A DNA stretch of 64,000 nucleotides, from NCBI GenBank assembly GCA_018823285.1, contig JAHJIQ010000030.1, positions 62,001-126,000 on the forward strand, given 5' to 3'. The DNA is from Pseudomonadota bacterium. Its GTDB lineage: Bacteria > Desulfobacterota > Desulfobulbia > Desulfobulbales > JAGXFP01. The position numbers and the translations under genes were made by a program. How positions within the stretch are numbered: the first letter of the stretch is position 1; each line of letters begins with the position of its first letter. The notes below the pieces were generated by a model, which worked only from the letters and a program-made list of their open reading frames with translations, had not been told where the DNA came from and did no database searches. This document shows, piece after piece, positions 8,295 to 17,189 of this stretch.

Positions 8295-9497
8295 ATGCCC
8301 GGCTTTGAAGTGTTTGGTGCAGAGGAAAAGAAAGAGATCATGGAGGTGCTGGATACCGGGGTGCTTTTTCGCTACGAGTTTCCGGAACAGCGCAAAGGGG
8401 TTTACAAGGTCAGGGAGTTTGAGGAGAAGTTCGCCGCCTATTGCGGGGCGAAATATGCCCAGGCGGTTACTTCCGGCACCGTGGCCCTGAAGGTTGCCCT
8501 GGCGGTCCTGGGGGTCGGGCCGGGGGATGAGGTCATCACCCAGAGCTTTACCTTTGTTGCAACCTGGGAGGCCATTCTTGATATCGGCGCGGTGCCGGTA
8601 TTCGCCGAGGTTGACGAGACCCTGAACATGGACCCGGCCGACCTTGAGAAGAAGATCACCGGGAAGACCAAGGCGATCATCCCGGTCCATATGATGGGCG
8701 GCCAGGCGAGGATCGAAGAGATCGTGGCCATCGGTGACAAACACGGGATCCCGGTGATCGAAGACACCGCCCAGGCTGCCGGGGCGAAACTGAACGGCAA
8801 GGGGCTCGGCACGTTCGGCAAGCTTGGGACCTTCTCCTTTGACGCGGTCAAGACCATGACCACCGGCGAAGGAGGAATGGTGATCACTGATGATGAAGAT
8901 CTCTGGCGGAAGATGAGCGAATACCACGATCATGGCCATGACCACGTCCAGAACCCGGGAGGCCGCGGGGGAGAAGGGCGGAGTTTTGTCGGCTTCAACT
9001 ACCGGATGATGGAACTGCAGGGGGCGATCGGTCTGGCCCAGCTGGCCAAGCTTGACAGCATGATCGCCGCGCAGAAGGTGCATAAGAAGAAACTGCAAGA
9101 GGCGGCGGCAAAGATCCCGGGAGTGACCTTCAGAAGATATCTTGATGAGAAAGGCGAAAATTCCACCTTCTTTTCATTCTTTCTGCCCGATGGCGCCAAG
9201 GCGAGGGCGGTAAACGAGGTGTTGAAAGCGGAAGGATGCGGCGCCGTCTATTTTGCCGCCAATACCTGGCACTACTATCCGAAATGGGAACATCTCCTGG
9301 GTGGTTCCACCCTCACCGAATCCGGCTGGCCCTTTGTCAGTCACGGCAAACGGCGGGTGATTTACGACAAGGATGCCCTGCCTGCTTCAGCAGCAGTCAT
9401 GGATCGGCTCCTGGTCTTCCAGGTGCCGATCAAACTCTCCGGAGAACGACTCGCCCAGATGTGCGCGGCCTTGAAAAAGGCGGGGGGCGCTGTGTGA
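8295..9497 (+). CDS. kdnA: Kdo 8-aminotransferase (8-amino-3,8-dideoxy-manno-octulosonate synthase)
   Basis: A DegT/DnrJ/EryC1 PLP-dependent aminotransferase of 400 residues. The start MPGFEVFGAEEKKEI, the PLP-lysine segment SFDAVKTMTTGEGG (Lys186) and a DHGHDHV motif match the Shewanella KdnA pattern as I remember it. KdnA transfers an amino group from glutamate to 8-oxo-Kdo to give Kdo8N, an LPS core sugar. The ATG at 8295 has AGAGGTGAG just upstream and gives the family's usual N-terminus. The longer GTG-start reading from 8253 adds residues without homology. The dehydrogenase upstream and kdsB downstream complete a plausible pathway. Confidence 0.88.
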   Translation: MPGFEVFGAEEKKEIMEVLDTGVLFRYEFPEQRKGVYKVREFEEKFAAYCGAKYAQAVTSGTVALKVALAVLGVGPGDEVITQSFTFVATWEAILDIGAVPVFAEVDETLNMDPADLEKKITGKTKAIIPVHMMGGQARIEEIVAIGDKHGIPVIEDTAQAAGAKLNGKGLGTFGKLGTFSFDAVKTMTTGEGGMVITDDEDLWRKMSEYHDHGHDHVQNPGGRGGEGRSFVGFNYRMMELQGAIGLAQLAKLDSMIAAQKVHKKKLQEAAAKIPGVTFRRYLDEKGENSTFFSFFLPDGAKARAVNEVLKAEGCGAVYFAANTWHYYPKWEHLLGGSTLTESGWPFVSHGKRRVIYDKDALPASAAVMDRLLVFQVPIKLSGERLAQMCAALKKAGGAV

Positions 9498-9518
9498 TAA
9501 AGAGACCTTGAAATGCAA

Positions 9519-9554
9519 ATAAAAAAGGGGGGCCGGCCGGCACCCCTTTTTTAT
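9519..9554. terminator. Bidirectional terminator between kdnA and rsmJ
   Basis: An A-rich run and GGGG pair with CCCC and a T-rich run around the palindromic core GGCCGGCCGG. It lies between two convergent genes, so it can serve both strands. Confidence 0.85.
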
Positions 9555-9583
9555 GCTTTTGTAGTCGACGATTTTCCGCTGAA

Positions 9584-10366
9584 TCAGTGGATCAGATAGA
9601 CATCAAAGCGGTTTTTTTTTGTTTCGTATGTCAGATCGGGTCTTCTGCCATTCAATGGCGGAGCAGATGCGGGACGTTTGACAGCCACCCGCCGGGTAGC
9701 GGTGTTCAAGGCCAGGGTCAGGAGCTGGTCGCTGATAAGATCTTCGCCAACAAGCTGCTGGATAACCTGCATCTCTTTTTTGACCAGCGCGCTCTTGGTG
9801 CGATGGGGAAACATCGGGTCGAGATAGACCACCTCAGGGCGGTTTTCCTGGCTGATCCTGCTCATGATCTCCAGGCTGTCGCCATGCTGGAAAAACATAT
9901 TCTTATTAATGATTGCAGATAGTTGCGAGTTGTTTGCGGCGCGGGCCAATCCGTCTTTCAGTAGCGCACCAAGCACCGGATTCTGTTCACACATCGTCAC
10001 CCTGCACCCCAGACAGGCGAGAACAAACGCGTCACGACCAAGTCCGGCAGTTGCATCAAGTACGGTCGGCAGATATTGACCTTTGATCCCGACGGCCCGG
10101 GCGATTGTCTGCTTTTTCCCTCCGCCCTCGCGCCGTCGGTGGTCGGCTCTGCCGCCGGTAAAATCAACATACACCGGGCCGGTTTTTCCAGCTCCGGTTC
10201 GGCGTAGTTCCAGTCGTTCTCCGGTTTTCACCAGCAGCAGGGGGTATGATGTGTTATCGAGGGAGGTCATTTGCAGCCCCAGTTCTGTTGCCAGATTTTT
10301 AGCTTCCGTGGCCTGCAGATCGGTTGCCGGGGCGACGGCTATTTCGTTGTTGATTGTTACAGGCAT
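9584..10366 (-). CDS. rsmJ: 16S rRNA (guanine1516-N2)-methyltransferase
   Basis: The 260-residue protein matches RsmJ throughout. It has VYVDFTGGRADHRRREGGG before the SAM domain, the SAM loop DATAGLGRDAFVLACLG (about residue 104), the acidic MCEQNPV at the end of strand 2, and the catalytic-type VYLDPMFPHR (a DPPY-like motif). It methylates G1516 of 16S rRNA in E. coli. It lies on the minus strand, between kdnA and kdsB, and interrupts the LPS-sugar group without obvious functional link. Divergent promoters for rsmJ and kdsB must share the 117-base gap at 10367-10483. Confidence 0.93.
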   Translation of the reverse strand: MPVTINNEIAVAPATDLQATEAKNLATELGLQMTSLDNTSYPLLLVKTGERLELRRTGAGKTGPVYVDFTGGRADHRRREGGGKKQTIARAVGIKGQYLPTVLDATAGLGRDAFVLACLGCRVTMCEQNPVLGALLKDGLARAANNSQLSAIINKNMFFQHGDSLEIMSRISQENRPEVVYLDPMFPHRTKSALVKKEMQVIQQLVGEDLISDQLLTLALNTATRRVAVKRPASAPPLNGRRPDLTYETKKNRFDVYLIH

Positions 10367-10483
10367 TGCTATAAATGGTTGTTATAACTGGAAAATTGGT
10401 TTATCTTGGTCCCGTGTTTGAGGGTTTAAGGTAAATGAACGGCCAGTAAATTTACAGATAATAATTCCCGGTGAGCAAAAAAA

Positions 10484-11257
10484 ATGGATCCGACCCATAA
10501 ATCAGAACCGAAGGTTGTGGCGATCATCCCCGCCCGCTATCATTCCAACCGCTTCGAAGGAAAGCCGCTGGCGGATATCCTGGGCAAACCGATGATCCAG
10601 CATGTCTATGAACGGGCGCGAGCGGTGGCACTCATCGATCAGGTGGCGGTGGCCACCGACGATGCGCGGATCGCCGCCTGTGTGAAGGGTTTCGGCGGAG
10701 AGGTGGTGATGACCAGTAACGCCCATGTTTCCGGGACCGATCGCCTTGCCGAGGCGGCAACCATTCTCGGCATCAACGAGCAGGACGTGGTCGTCAACAT
10801 TCAGGGCGACCAGCCCCTCTTCGCCCATGAAGTGGTGGAACAGGTCGCCCGGCCCCTCCTGGAAGACCCCGCCCTGCCGATGTCCACCCTGATCTACAAG
10901 ATCATCCGCGAGGAAGAGATCACCGATCCGAACCATGTGAAAACCGTTTTCGACCGGAACGGCATGGCGCTCTATTTTTCCAGGTCGCCCATTCCTCACC
11001 AGCGAAATCCTGAAGATGTCGAGAAGCCCACCTATTACAAGCATCTTGGATTTTACGGCTACCGGAAGAGTTTCCTGCACACCTTTGTCGGTCTGCCGGA
11101 AGGGGAGTGGGAGCGGTTTGAGAAACTTGAACAGCTGCGCGCCCTTGAATACGGCTATCGGATCAAAGTGGTCCTCACCGAGCATGATTCGGTTGAGGTT
11201 GATACCCCGAAAGACCTGGAAAGGGTCAAAGAACTTTTCGTGGCAATCAGGTCATGA
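10484..11257 (+). CDS. kdsB: CMP-Kdo (or CMP-Kdo8N) synthetase
   Basis: The 257-residue nucleotidyltransferase has the KdsB signature VVAIIPARYHSNRFEGKPL (about residues 11-29), VATDD (about 57), GTDRLAEAA and VVNIQGDQPL (about 104-113). It activates the eight-carbon acid sugar with CTP before transfer to lipid A. Because kdnA lies about 1 kb upstream, its substrate here may be the 8-amino sugar, as in Shewanella. That is inference from context. Length equals the family norm. The CofD-like gene starts 48 bases after it on the same strand. Confidence 0.93.
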   Translation: MDPTHKSEPKVVAIIPARYHSNRFEGKPLADILGKPMIQHVYERARAVALIDQVAVATDDARIAACVKGFGGEVVMTSNAHVSGTDRLAEAATILGINEQDVVVNIQGDQPLFAHEVVEQVARPLLEDPALPMSTLIYKIIREEEITDPNHVKTVFDRNGMALYFSRSPIPHQRNPEDVEKPTYYKHLGFYGYRKSFLHTFVGLPEGEWERFEKLEQLRALEYGYRIKVVLTEHDSVEVDTPKDLERVKELFVAIRS

Positions 11258-11305
11258 TGACCGGCTCGGGAAGCCTCCGGAACCATCAGGGGTGATAGAC
11301 AAACC

Positions 11306-13534
11306 GTGACTATTAACGAAACACTGTCTGAACTGACAGCAGAAAGCTTCAATCCGTTTGATCTGATCCCCCGGGAGAATCTGGTCGAGAAGGTGATTGA
11401 GCTTGCCATGTCCGGGGTTCCTCCCGGCCCCCGGGAGCTTACCTCAGGTCTTGAACGGCTGGCAGGATTGCTTGAACAGTTCGATGTCAAAGATCTCAAG
11501 GTCGTGGTTTTCGGCGGCGGGACAGGTCTTTCAAATCTGGTTGGCGGCGACAGCCGACATCCTTCCTGGCCGGAAGCGCCCTTTAACGGGTTGAAAGAGC
11601 TTTTTCCCCGAACAACCTCCATCGTCTGTGTAACAGATGACGGGGGCTCCACCGGAGAACTCCTGAAGGACCTTGATGTTGTGGCGGTGGGTGATCTGCG
11701 GCATGTCCTGCTCTCGTCCATCCGGCAGGACAAGCTGCACGCCCAATATGGCCTGAATGAAGAGGATTGCCTGAAGGTGGCAGCCTCTCTGCACCAGGTG
11801 TTTAATTTTCGCTATGCCAAAACTCCGGCCGGTCTCGATGCGCTCCTCTCCTCCCTGGATCATTGCCTGGATGCTCTCCCGGCGGGGATGTCGCGGCCGC
11901 TTCTCGATCTTATGGGGGCGCTCTTTACCGATGAACGCCTGCAGAGACTTGTCAACCGGCCCCATTGCCTGGGGAATCTTTTACTGGTGTCTGCGATTTG
12001 CCGTCACAATGGCAAGTCATTCTCCTGTGACGGGAAGGCCCTGATCAGGGGGCTGCGTTTCCTGGCCGATCTTCTGGGGGGTGAGCCGGATGCGGTCCTG
12101 CCGTGTACCTTTACCCCGGCCCGGCTCAAGATTCTTTACGGGAATGGGGTAATGGTCACCGGAGAATATAAATCCGGCCATGCCAATCGGGGGTTTCCGG
12201 TGGAACGGGTGATGGTGGAAGCCTCCGGCAGACCGGAGGTCCCGGCGGAGGTGCTTGCCTCCATTCGGCTGGCCGATATCATCCTGTTTGCACCGGGCAG
12301 TCTGTATACAAGTATTATCCCGATCATGCAGATGGAGGAAATTTCCGTCGAGATCAGGAAGAATACCCGCGCTCTCAAGTTGCTGGTGACCAATATCTGG
12401 GTCCAGAAAGGAGAGACCGACCTGGTGACCGACGAGCCGGGCAGGCGGTTTCATGTCTCCGATCTGATCAATGCTTATCACCGCAATATCCCGGGGGGGA
12501 TTGAAGGGTTGTTCAATGAGGTTCTTGCCCTGTCGCTTGACGATATCCCCGGCAGCATTCTTCAGAGCTATGCCCTGGAAGGCAAGGTCCCGATCTATCT
12601 TGATCGGGAAAATGTCAGGGCGTCGGGGCTTGGCCTCCTGGAATGCAGGATATTCTCAGCAGCAGCGCTGAAGGAGAAGCGGGTGGTCCAGCATGATTCT
12701 CTGGCAATGGCCAAAACCGTCCGGGCGGTCTGGGCGGTCAGAAAGCATCTGGCGCCCCCTTCTGCAATAACTTTGTCCCAGAAGATGGGAGCAGAGGGGC
12801 TTATCATCGGCCGGAGAGATCAGACCCCCTCCAGCAGATTGGCAGCGGTTGCAAAGGCTCTTGCAAAATTCAATCTCGACCCGCAAATCCGGGAGCGGGT
12901 GCTCGATATTTTATGGCGTCATGGTGACATCTCCCTCGACCACCTGTCATTTCACGATGGAATCATGCTGGTGGAGAAGGCGGACTGGGTCCATCCCCAG
13001 GAGTGGGACCGGATCTTCTCCTTTTATGATCCGGTGGACAGGATGATCAAGATCCGGCGGGATGTTTCCGGTCAGCCGGAAAGTTTTGAGCTTGCCTATC
13101 TGGTTGCCCTTGGGGAATCCCTGCTCGGCAACTATGCCGCGGCCAAGGAAATGCTGCCGGTGGAGCACAAAAGCGGGCCTCTGGGCAGGATCTACCAGGT
13201 CACTTTGCGGCCGCCCGCTTTAAGGCAGTGCTATCTGGATGAAGAGGACCTGCACACCTATCTTGAACTGGCCCGGATCAACCGCTCCCTGCTCGATCCA
13301 TTGCGTTATACGAGGCTGGTCAACGGCCAGGAAGGGTTCACTCCTCCGGGGCTTCTTTTCGGACTGATCTATGCGTGGTATCTCGACAATCGGTTCGCGG
13401 CCCATATCGAATACAAGATGGCGATTCTGAAAATGGAAGTGCCGAACATGATCCCGGAGCAGGTCAAGGTCAGCAGCCGGCGCCGGCAGCTGGTAGATTT
13501 TTTCCGCCGCAGGATTTTCGGCCATGATGTCTGA
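11306..13534 (+). CDS. CofD/YvcK-family protein with long C-terminal extension
   Basis: Residues about 60-430 are a CofD/YvcK fold: VVVFGGGTGLSNLVGG (about 65-80), VCVTDDGGSTGELLKDL (about 110-126) and an ILFAPGSLYTSIIP motif. YvcK proteins bind UDP-sugars and influence carbon flow and cell-wall synthesis; CofD proteins transfer phospholactate. YvcK proteins are about 320 residues, while this one has 742. The last 250 residues or so (from about 490) are not a domain I recognise: mostly helical, with a basic RRRQLVDFFRRR end. A kdsB-yvcK-like-prmA order suggests an operon, with a short gap to the methyltransferase. No F420 gene is near, so a true CofD role is unlikely. Confidence 0.8.
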   Translation: MTINETLSELTAESFNPFDLIPRENLVEKVIELAMSGVPPGPRELTSGLERLAGLLEQFDVKDLKVVVFGGGTGLSNLVGGDSRHPSWPEAPFNGLKELFPRTTSIVCVTDDGGSTGELLKDLDVVAVGDLRHVLLSSIRQDKLHAQYGLNEEDCLKVAASLHQVFNFRYAKTPAGLDALLSSLDHCLDALPAGMSRPLLDLMGALFTDERLQRLVNRPHCLGNLLLVSAICRHNGKSFSCDGKALIRGLRFLADLLGGEPDAVLPCTFTPARLKILYGNGVMVTGEYKSGHANRGFPVERVMVEASGRPEVPAEVLASIRLADIILFAPGSLYTSIIPIMQMEEISVEIRKNTRALKLLVTNIWVQKGETDLVTDEPGRRFHVSDLINAYHRNIPGGIEGLFNEVLALSLDDIPGSILQSYALEGKVPIYLDRENVRASGLGLLECRIFSAAALKEKRVVQHDSLAMAKTVRAVWAVRKHLAPPSAITLSQKMGAEGLIIGRRDQTPSSRLAAVAKALAKFNLDPQIRERVLDILWRHGDISLDHLSFHDGIMLVEKADWVHPQEWDRIFSFYDPVDRMIKIRRDVSGQPESFELAYLVALGESLLGNYAAAKEMLPVEHKSGPLGRIYQVTLRPPALRQCYLDEEDLHTYLELARINRSLLDPLRYTRLVNGQEGFTPPGLLFGLIYAWYLDNRFAAHIEYKMAILKMEVPNMIPEQVKVSSRRRQLVDFFRRRIFGHDV

Positions 13535-13549
13535 TCCGTATTGTATCCG

Positions 13550-14455
13550 ATGCCCCCAGTAAGTATCCCCGAGTTTGACCCGGCTCTCCGGGAATTGTCC
13601 CGACTGCATGTGCTCATTCGCCTGCCGGAAGCTATTGCCGGAGCATTTTCCGATCGAGTTCAAAATGTATTTGCCGATGTTGCCCTTCGCCATGAGAGGG
13701 AGAGCGGTGTGCTGCTCTTGATTGCTGGCCGGGAGCATGAAGCGGGAGTTCTGCTTCCCGCGCTTGCAGAAGTGATGAGGGAGTTTGATAATAAACCGGA
13801 TGGGGTTGCTCCGGAGATTGTCGAAACCAGAATGGCGGTTCCGGAGGAGCTGCGTTCAGGAAGACCGGACGATTTTTCCAGGTTTGTGGCAATTCATGGC
13901 AATGATGCAGGCGGGACGACGAAAAAATTCCTGCTGGTCATGGCAGGCTCTACAGTGTTCGGTTCCGGAAGCCACCCCAGCACCAGGCTGGCGGTGAAGG
14001 CTCTGGAGCATCTTTATGCCGACCGTGTGTTCCCGGCCCGGGTGCTTGATGTCGGTTGCGGCTCCGGCATTCTTTCTTTCTGCAGCTGCCTTTTCGGCGC
14101 CCGTGAAGTTCTGGGGATCGATATCTCCCGTGAGGCGATTGGTGCTGCCGAAATAAATAAAAGCCTGAACCCGTTTGCCGACAAAGTGGTTTTTGCCGCC
14201 CGGCAGCTTTCGGAGCTTGCGGGGCCATATAATCTGATCATCGCCAATGTGACGGCGGCGGTCATGTCGGGGATGGTGCATGACTTCAGCCGTCTCTCCG
14301 CAGGTGGAGGGCATCTCGTGTTATCAGGGCTTCTTGGCAGGCAGGAGACCGAGGTGGCGGAAACGATGCGGGATTTCGGCTTCAGGGTGGCAGGACTCTA
14401 CGGACAGGACCGCTGGCGGGCGTTACTACTTGCCGCGGTTGACGGTCGGCCATAA
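13550..14455 (+). CDS. PrmA-like protein methyltransferase
   Basis: The C-terminal half is a class I SAM methyltransferase with DVGCGSGILSF (about residue 166), LGIDISREAIGAAEIN and IIANVTAAVM where PrmA has its NILA-type motif. A segment GSTVFGSGSHPSTRLAVKAL just before the SAM loop matches the FGTGxHxTT signature of PrmA, the ribosomal protein L11 methyltransferase. The N-terminal half is less similar. A TTG lies nine bases upstream of the chosen ATG. The gene end overlaps the convergent queE end by 30 bases. L11 as the substrate is probable, not shown. Confidence 0.8.
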   Translation: MPPVSIPEFDPALRELSRLHVLIRLPEAIAGAFSDRVQNVFADVALRHERESGVLLLIAGREHEAGVLLPALAEVMREFDNKPDGVAPEIVETRMAVPEELRSGRPDDFSRFVAIHGNDAGGTTKKFLLVMAGSTVFGSGSHPSTRLAVKALEHLYADRVFPARVLDVGCGSGILSFCSCLFGAREVLGIDISREAIGAAEINKSLNPFADKVVFAARQLSELAGPYNLIIANVTAAVMSGMVHDFSRLSAGGGHLVLSGLLGRQETEVAETMRDFGFRVAGLYGQDRWRALLLAAVDGRP

Positions 14456-15091
14456 TATCTTGTGCAGTTGCAGCTGCATTCTGACCGGAGGGCGGTCGGT
14501 GAGGATCCAGTCGGCCAGGGTGGCGGGGGAGAGCCGCGAGGCCGCCGGAGAAAAATGAATGATCGGCAGGCGGTCGAGGGCATGCTGCCGAATGAGGTCG
14601 ATCGCCCACTCGTAGTCCGTCCGTGAACTGATGACGAACTTGACCTCGTCCTTGATATCCAGCAGGGCCAGATTGGTGAGGTCGAGCTGTTCGGCCATGC
14701 CGCTGTCGGGGCATTTGATATCCATGATTCTGACCACCGACTCCGGCACCCGGTCGAGTTTGATGCTGCCGTTGGTTTCGAGCAGTACCAGTCGCTTCTT
14801 CGCCAACAGGGCGTGCATCAGGGGGTAGACGTTTTCCTGGATCAGCGGTTCCCCGCCGGTGATTTCAATCGGAAAACCAGGATATTTTTCGGCATAGTCG
14901 ATGATTTCGGTAAGCGGGGTCGTCTCTCCCTCTTCTTCATAGGTGTAACTTGAATCACAGTAGCTGCAGCGCAGGTTACAGCCGGAAAGCCTGATAAAAA
15001 CACAGGGCTGCCCGGCGAAACTTGATTCTCCCTGAATGCTGAAGAAGAGTTCCGAAACCTTGAGGTTTTGGTCGGAGGAGAGGATTGTCAT
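14426..15091 (-). CDS. queE: 7-carboxy-7-deazaguanine synthase (radical SAM)
   Basis: QueE converts carboxytetrahydropterin to 7-carboxy-7-deazaguanine in the queuosine pathway. The 221 residues carry FFSIQGESSFAGQPC and the radical-SAM cluster motif CNLRCSYC (Cys38, Cys42, Cys45), followed by EITGGEPL. Length and motif order fit the family. It lies just downstream of queD on the same strand, so the two consecutive pathway steps are probably co-transcribed. Its last 30 bases overlap the end of the opposing methyltransferase gene. Confidence 0.94.
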   Translation of the reverse strand: MTILSSDQNLKVSELFFSIQGESSFAGQPCVFIRLSGCNLRCSYCDSSYTYEEEGETTPLTEIIDYAEKYPGFPIEITGGEPLIQENVYPLMHALLAKKRLVLLETNGSIKLDRVPESVVRIMDIKCPDSGMAEQLDLTNLALLDIKDEVKFVISSRTDYEWAIDLIRQHALDRLPIIHFSPAASRLSPATLADWILTDRPPVRMQLQLHKILWPTVNRGK

Positions 15092-15154
15092 GCCGGTCTA
15101 AGCGAAATCAGAAGGTTCGCTGGCGCAGGCGGTCGAGAAGCATCGAGAAGCGGG

Positions 15155-15526
15155 TCAACCTTCACAATAGATAACCCCGCAGTTGTCAGTTTCCCGGACC
15201 TCAACACTGTATGGTCGGTATCGGTCGGTGGTCAGCATCTCCTTCAGATTTTGATAGATGAAGATGGCAATGTTTTCCGAAGAGGGGTTTTGGTTCAGAA
15301 AGTCGGGGTGTTCATTCAGGTCCCGATGATCCAGGGCGTCCACGACTTGATTGACCGCATCTTTCGCGACCCTGAAATCGATGGCCATTCCCAGCTCGTC
15401 AAGCGAAGTTGCCCGGATGGTTACGACGATTTTCCAGTTGTGGCCATGGGGTTTTTCACAATTTCCCGGGTACTCACGCAGATGATGTCCTGCAGAAAAA
15501 TGGGTTTTCACAAAAATATCGAACAT
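15155..15526 (-). CDS. queD: 6-carboxy-5,6,7,8-tetrahydropterin synthase
   Basis: QueD makes carboxytetrahydropterin from dihydroneopterin triphosphate, the step before QueE. Zinc ligands are in FSAGHHL (His14/15) and HGHNW (His27, His29), and the catalytic Cys23 is in GNCEKPHGH. The start at 15526 has GGAG six bases upstream and gives the usual MFDIFVKTHFSAGHH N-terminus; the longer 134-residue reading is not needed. A strong two-tier hairpin sits right in front of its ribosome site. Confidence 0.93.
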   Translation of the reverse strand: MFDIFVKTHFSAGHHLREYPGNCEKPHGHNWKIVVTIRATSLDELGMAIDFRVAKDAVNQVVDALDHRDLNEHPDFLNQNPSSENIAIFIYQNLKEMLTTDRYRPYSVEVRETDNCGVIYCEG

Positions 15527-15545
15527 TTTCAACTCCGTCTCTGGA

Positions 15546-15588
15546 CGGCGGTGCGCCACCCCTTTTGCCGGGGTACTGGTGACCGCCG
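15546..15588 (-). promoter_or_regulatory. Structured leader upstream of queD
   Basis: On the minus strand an outer stem CGGCGGT / ACCGCCG encloses an inner stem ACCCC / GGGGT with a seven-base loop. It ends about 20 bases before the queD ATG. A -10-like TATTAT lies just upstream (near 15600), so the structure may begin the transcript. It does not match the preQ1 riboswitch classes I can recall. Whether it regulates is inference. Confidence 0.4.
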
Positions 15589-15827
15589 AGGTTCATATAA
15601 TAGTGCTTGAAAATTGGCCTTTTATTGACTACAAATGTCTTCACTTTTGTAAGCCATTACATGGCAAAGCGTCGACTCGCATCGCATTTGTCACCCACTT
15701 TGCAGTTTGCGACGTCGGTGGCAGGGTCGACGGCGCGCGTTGCTCGGAACCAGTTCTTTTTTTACTCGATGACTGAGATTCTGCACATGATTTTTATTAA
15801 AGACAATCTAAAACCGGAGTGTCACCC

Positions 15828-17189
15828 GTGGCTATAATTGCCCCCTTTCGCGGACTCAGATATAACAAAGATGTGGTCAGCCGTCTCGAAGAAGTTGTCA
15901 CCCCTCCCTATGACGTCATTAATGCCAAAGGCCAGCAGGACCTGCTGGAGAAAAACCCCTACAATATGATTCAGCTTGATCTGGGTAAGACCTCCCAGGA
16001 AGCGGTTTCCGATGAAAGGTACAGCAGGGCCCGGCAGCTGCTCGATACCTGGCAGTCCGAAGGCATTCTGCAAAGAGACGAGGACCACTCCATCTACCTT
16101 TACTTTATCGATTACCAGCACCCCTCCGGTCGGCGCTTTACCCGTAAGGGGTTGATCTGCCTGACCGGGCTGGCCGAATTTTCGGAAGGGATTGTCAAAC
16201 CCCATGAGAAGGTTTTCAGGGGAGTGGTCACCGACCGGCTGCGTCTTCTTGATGCCTGCCGTACCCAGTTCAGTCAGGTGTTTGCGGTGTATCCCGATGA
16301 AATGGGCGAGGTTATGGCGGCCCTTGAATCGGCTAAAAAACCGGAACCTCTGGCCGAGTGTGAAGATCAGGATGGTTGCCGCCATTCTCTCTGGCAGGTC
16401 TCTGACCGGGAGGCGATAGCGAGGGCCCGGGCGCTTTTCGCGGCAAAGTCGGTCTATATTGCCGATGGACACCATCGATATACAACCGCCCTGCAGATGC
16501 GGGAGAAGATTGCCGGTATGGAAGGCAGGAAAAATGTTGCTGCCGACAGCTCGTTCAATTTTGTGATGATGTATCTCTGTGCCATCGAAGATCCCGGTCT
16601 TTCCGTCCTCCCCACCCATCGGCTGGTCCGTCTGCCGGAGACATCGGCTGATGCTCTGGTCGCAAAACTCGGTGAAGCGTTTCAGGTGAAGGAGGTTGCC
16701 GGCGGCACCAGAGAAGTTCTGGTTGCCGAGGTGCTGGCCGGAATGGATGAGGCTCGCGATGCGGCAACGGTTTTCGGACTCTACCATCCTGGAGAAGACC
16801 GCTGTTTCCTGCTGCGGATGAAAGACGGGGCGATGGCCGGGGCCGGCCTCGATACCATTCCCGCTCCGCTCCGGGAGCTTGATGTGGTGGTTCTGTCGGA
16901 GCTGATTCTCGGGCATCACCTCGGCCTTGATCATGAAATCTGTGTCGACAAAAACCTGATTGATTACTTCAGCGACCCGGACGAGGCTCTGGACAAGGCG
17001 GTAAAGGAAAGCGCCGGCCTGAACAGCACCAGCGTGATCTTTCTGATGAACAACACCCTGGTTTCGCAGGTGAAAAACGTATCTGATGCGGAGTTGGTGA
17101 TGCCGCACAAATCAACCTACTTCTACCCAAAAATCCTGACCGGCATGGTGATGAACCAACTGGTCGATGGTGAAAAAGTGGATGTCTGA
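15828..17189 (+). CDS. DUF1015-family protein
   Basis: A 453-residue DUF1015 protein: the N-terminus MAIIAPFRGLRYN, TPPYDVI (about residue 26) and the signature YIADGHHRYTTAL (about 209) are all present. The family is widespread, cytosolic and has no agreed biochemical role; the invariant DGHHR suggests a metal or phosphate site. GGAG at 15816-15819 is well spaced for the GTG at 15828, so I prefer it to the GTG at 15819. The following methyltransferase start overlaps its stop, so they form an operon. Confidence 0.88.
   Translation: MAIIAPFRGLRYNKDVVSRLEEVVTPPYDVINAKGQQDLLEKNPYNMIQLDLGKTSQEAVSDERYSRARQLLDTWQSEGILQRDEDHSIYLYFIDYQHPSGRRFTRKGLICLTGLAEFSEGIVKPHEKVFRGVVTDRLRLLDACRTQFSQVFAVYPDEMGEVMAALESAKKPEPLAECEDQDGCRHSLWQVSDREAIARARALFAAKSVYIADGHHRYTTALQMREKIAGMEGRKNVAADSSFNFVMMYLCAIEDPGLSVLPTHRLVRLPETSADALVAKLGEAFQVKEVAGGTREVLVAEVLAGMDEARDAATVFGLYHPGEDRCFLLRMKDGAMAGAGLDTIPAPLRELDVVVLSELILGHHLGLDHEICVDKNLIDYFSDPDEALDKAVKESAGLNSTSVIFLMNNTLVSQVKNVSDAELVMPHKSTYFYPKILTGMVMNQLVDGEKVDV

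Noticed and set aside
15546-15588. preQ1 riboswitch
   Set aside because: Size and loop sequences do not match the preQ1 classes I know; kept only as an unassigned leader.
15822-17108. 428-codon open frame on the minus strand opposite the DUF1015 gene
   Set aside because: Opposite a recognisable family protein; no motif of its own.
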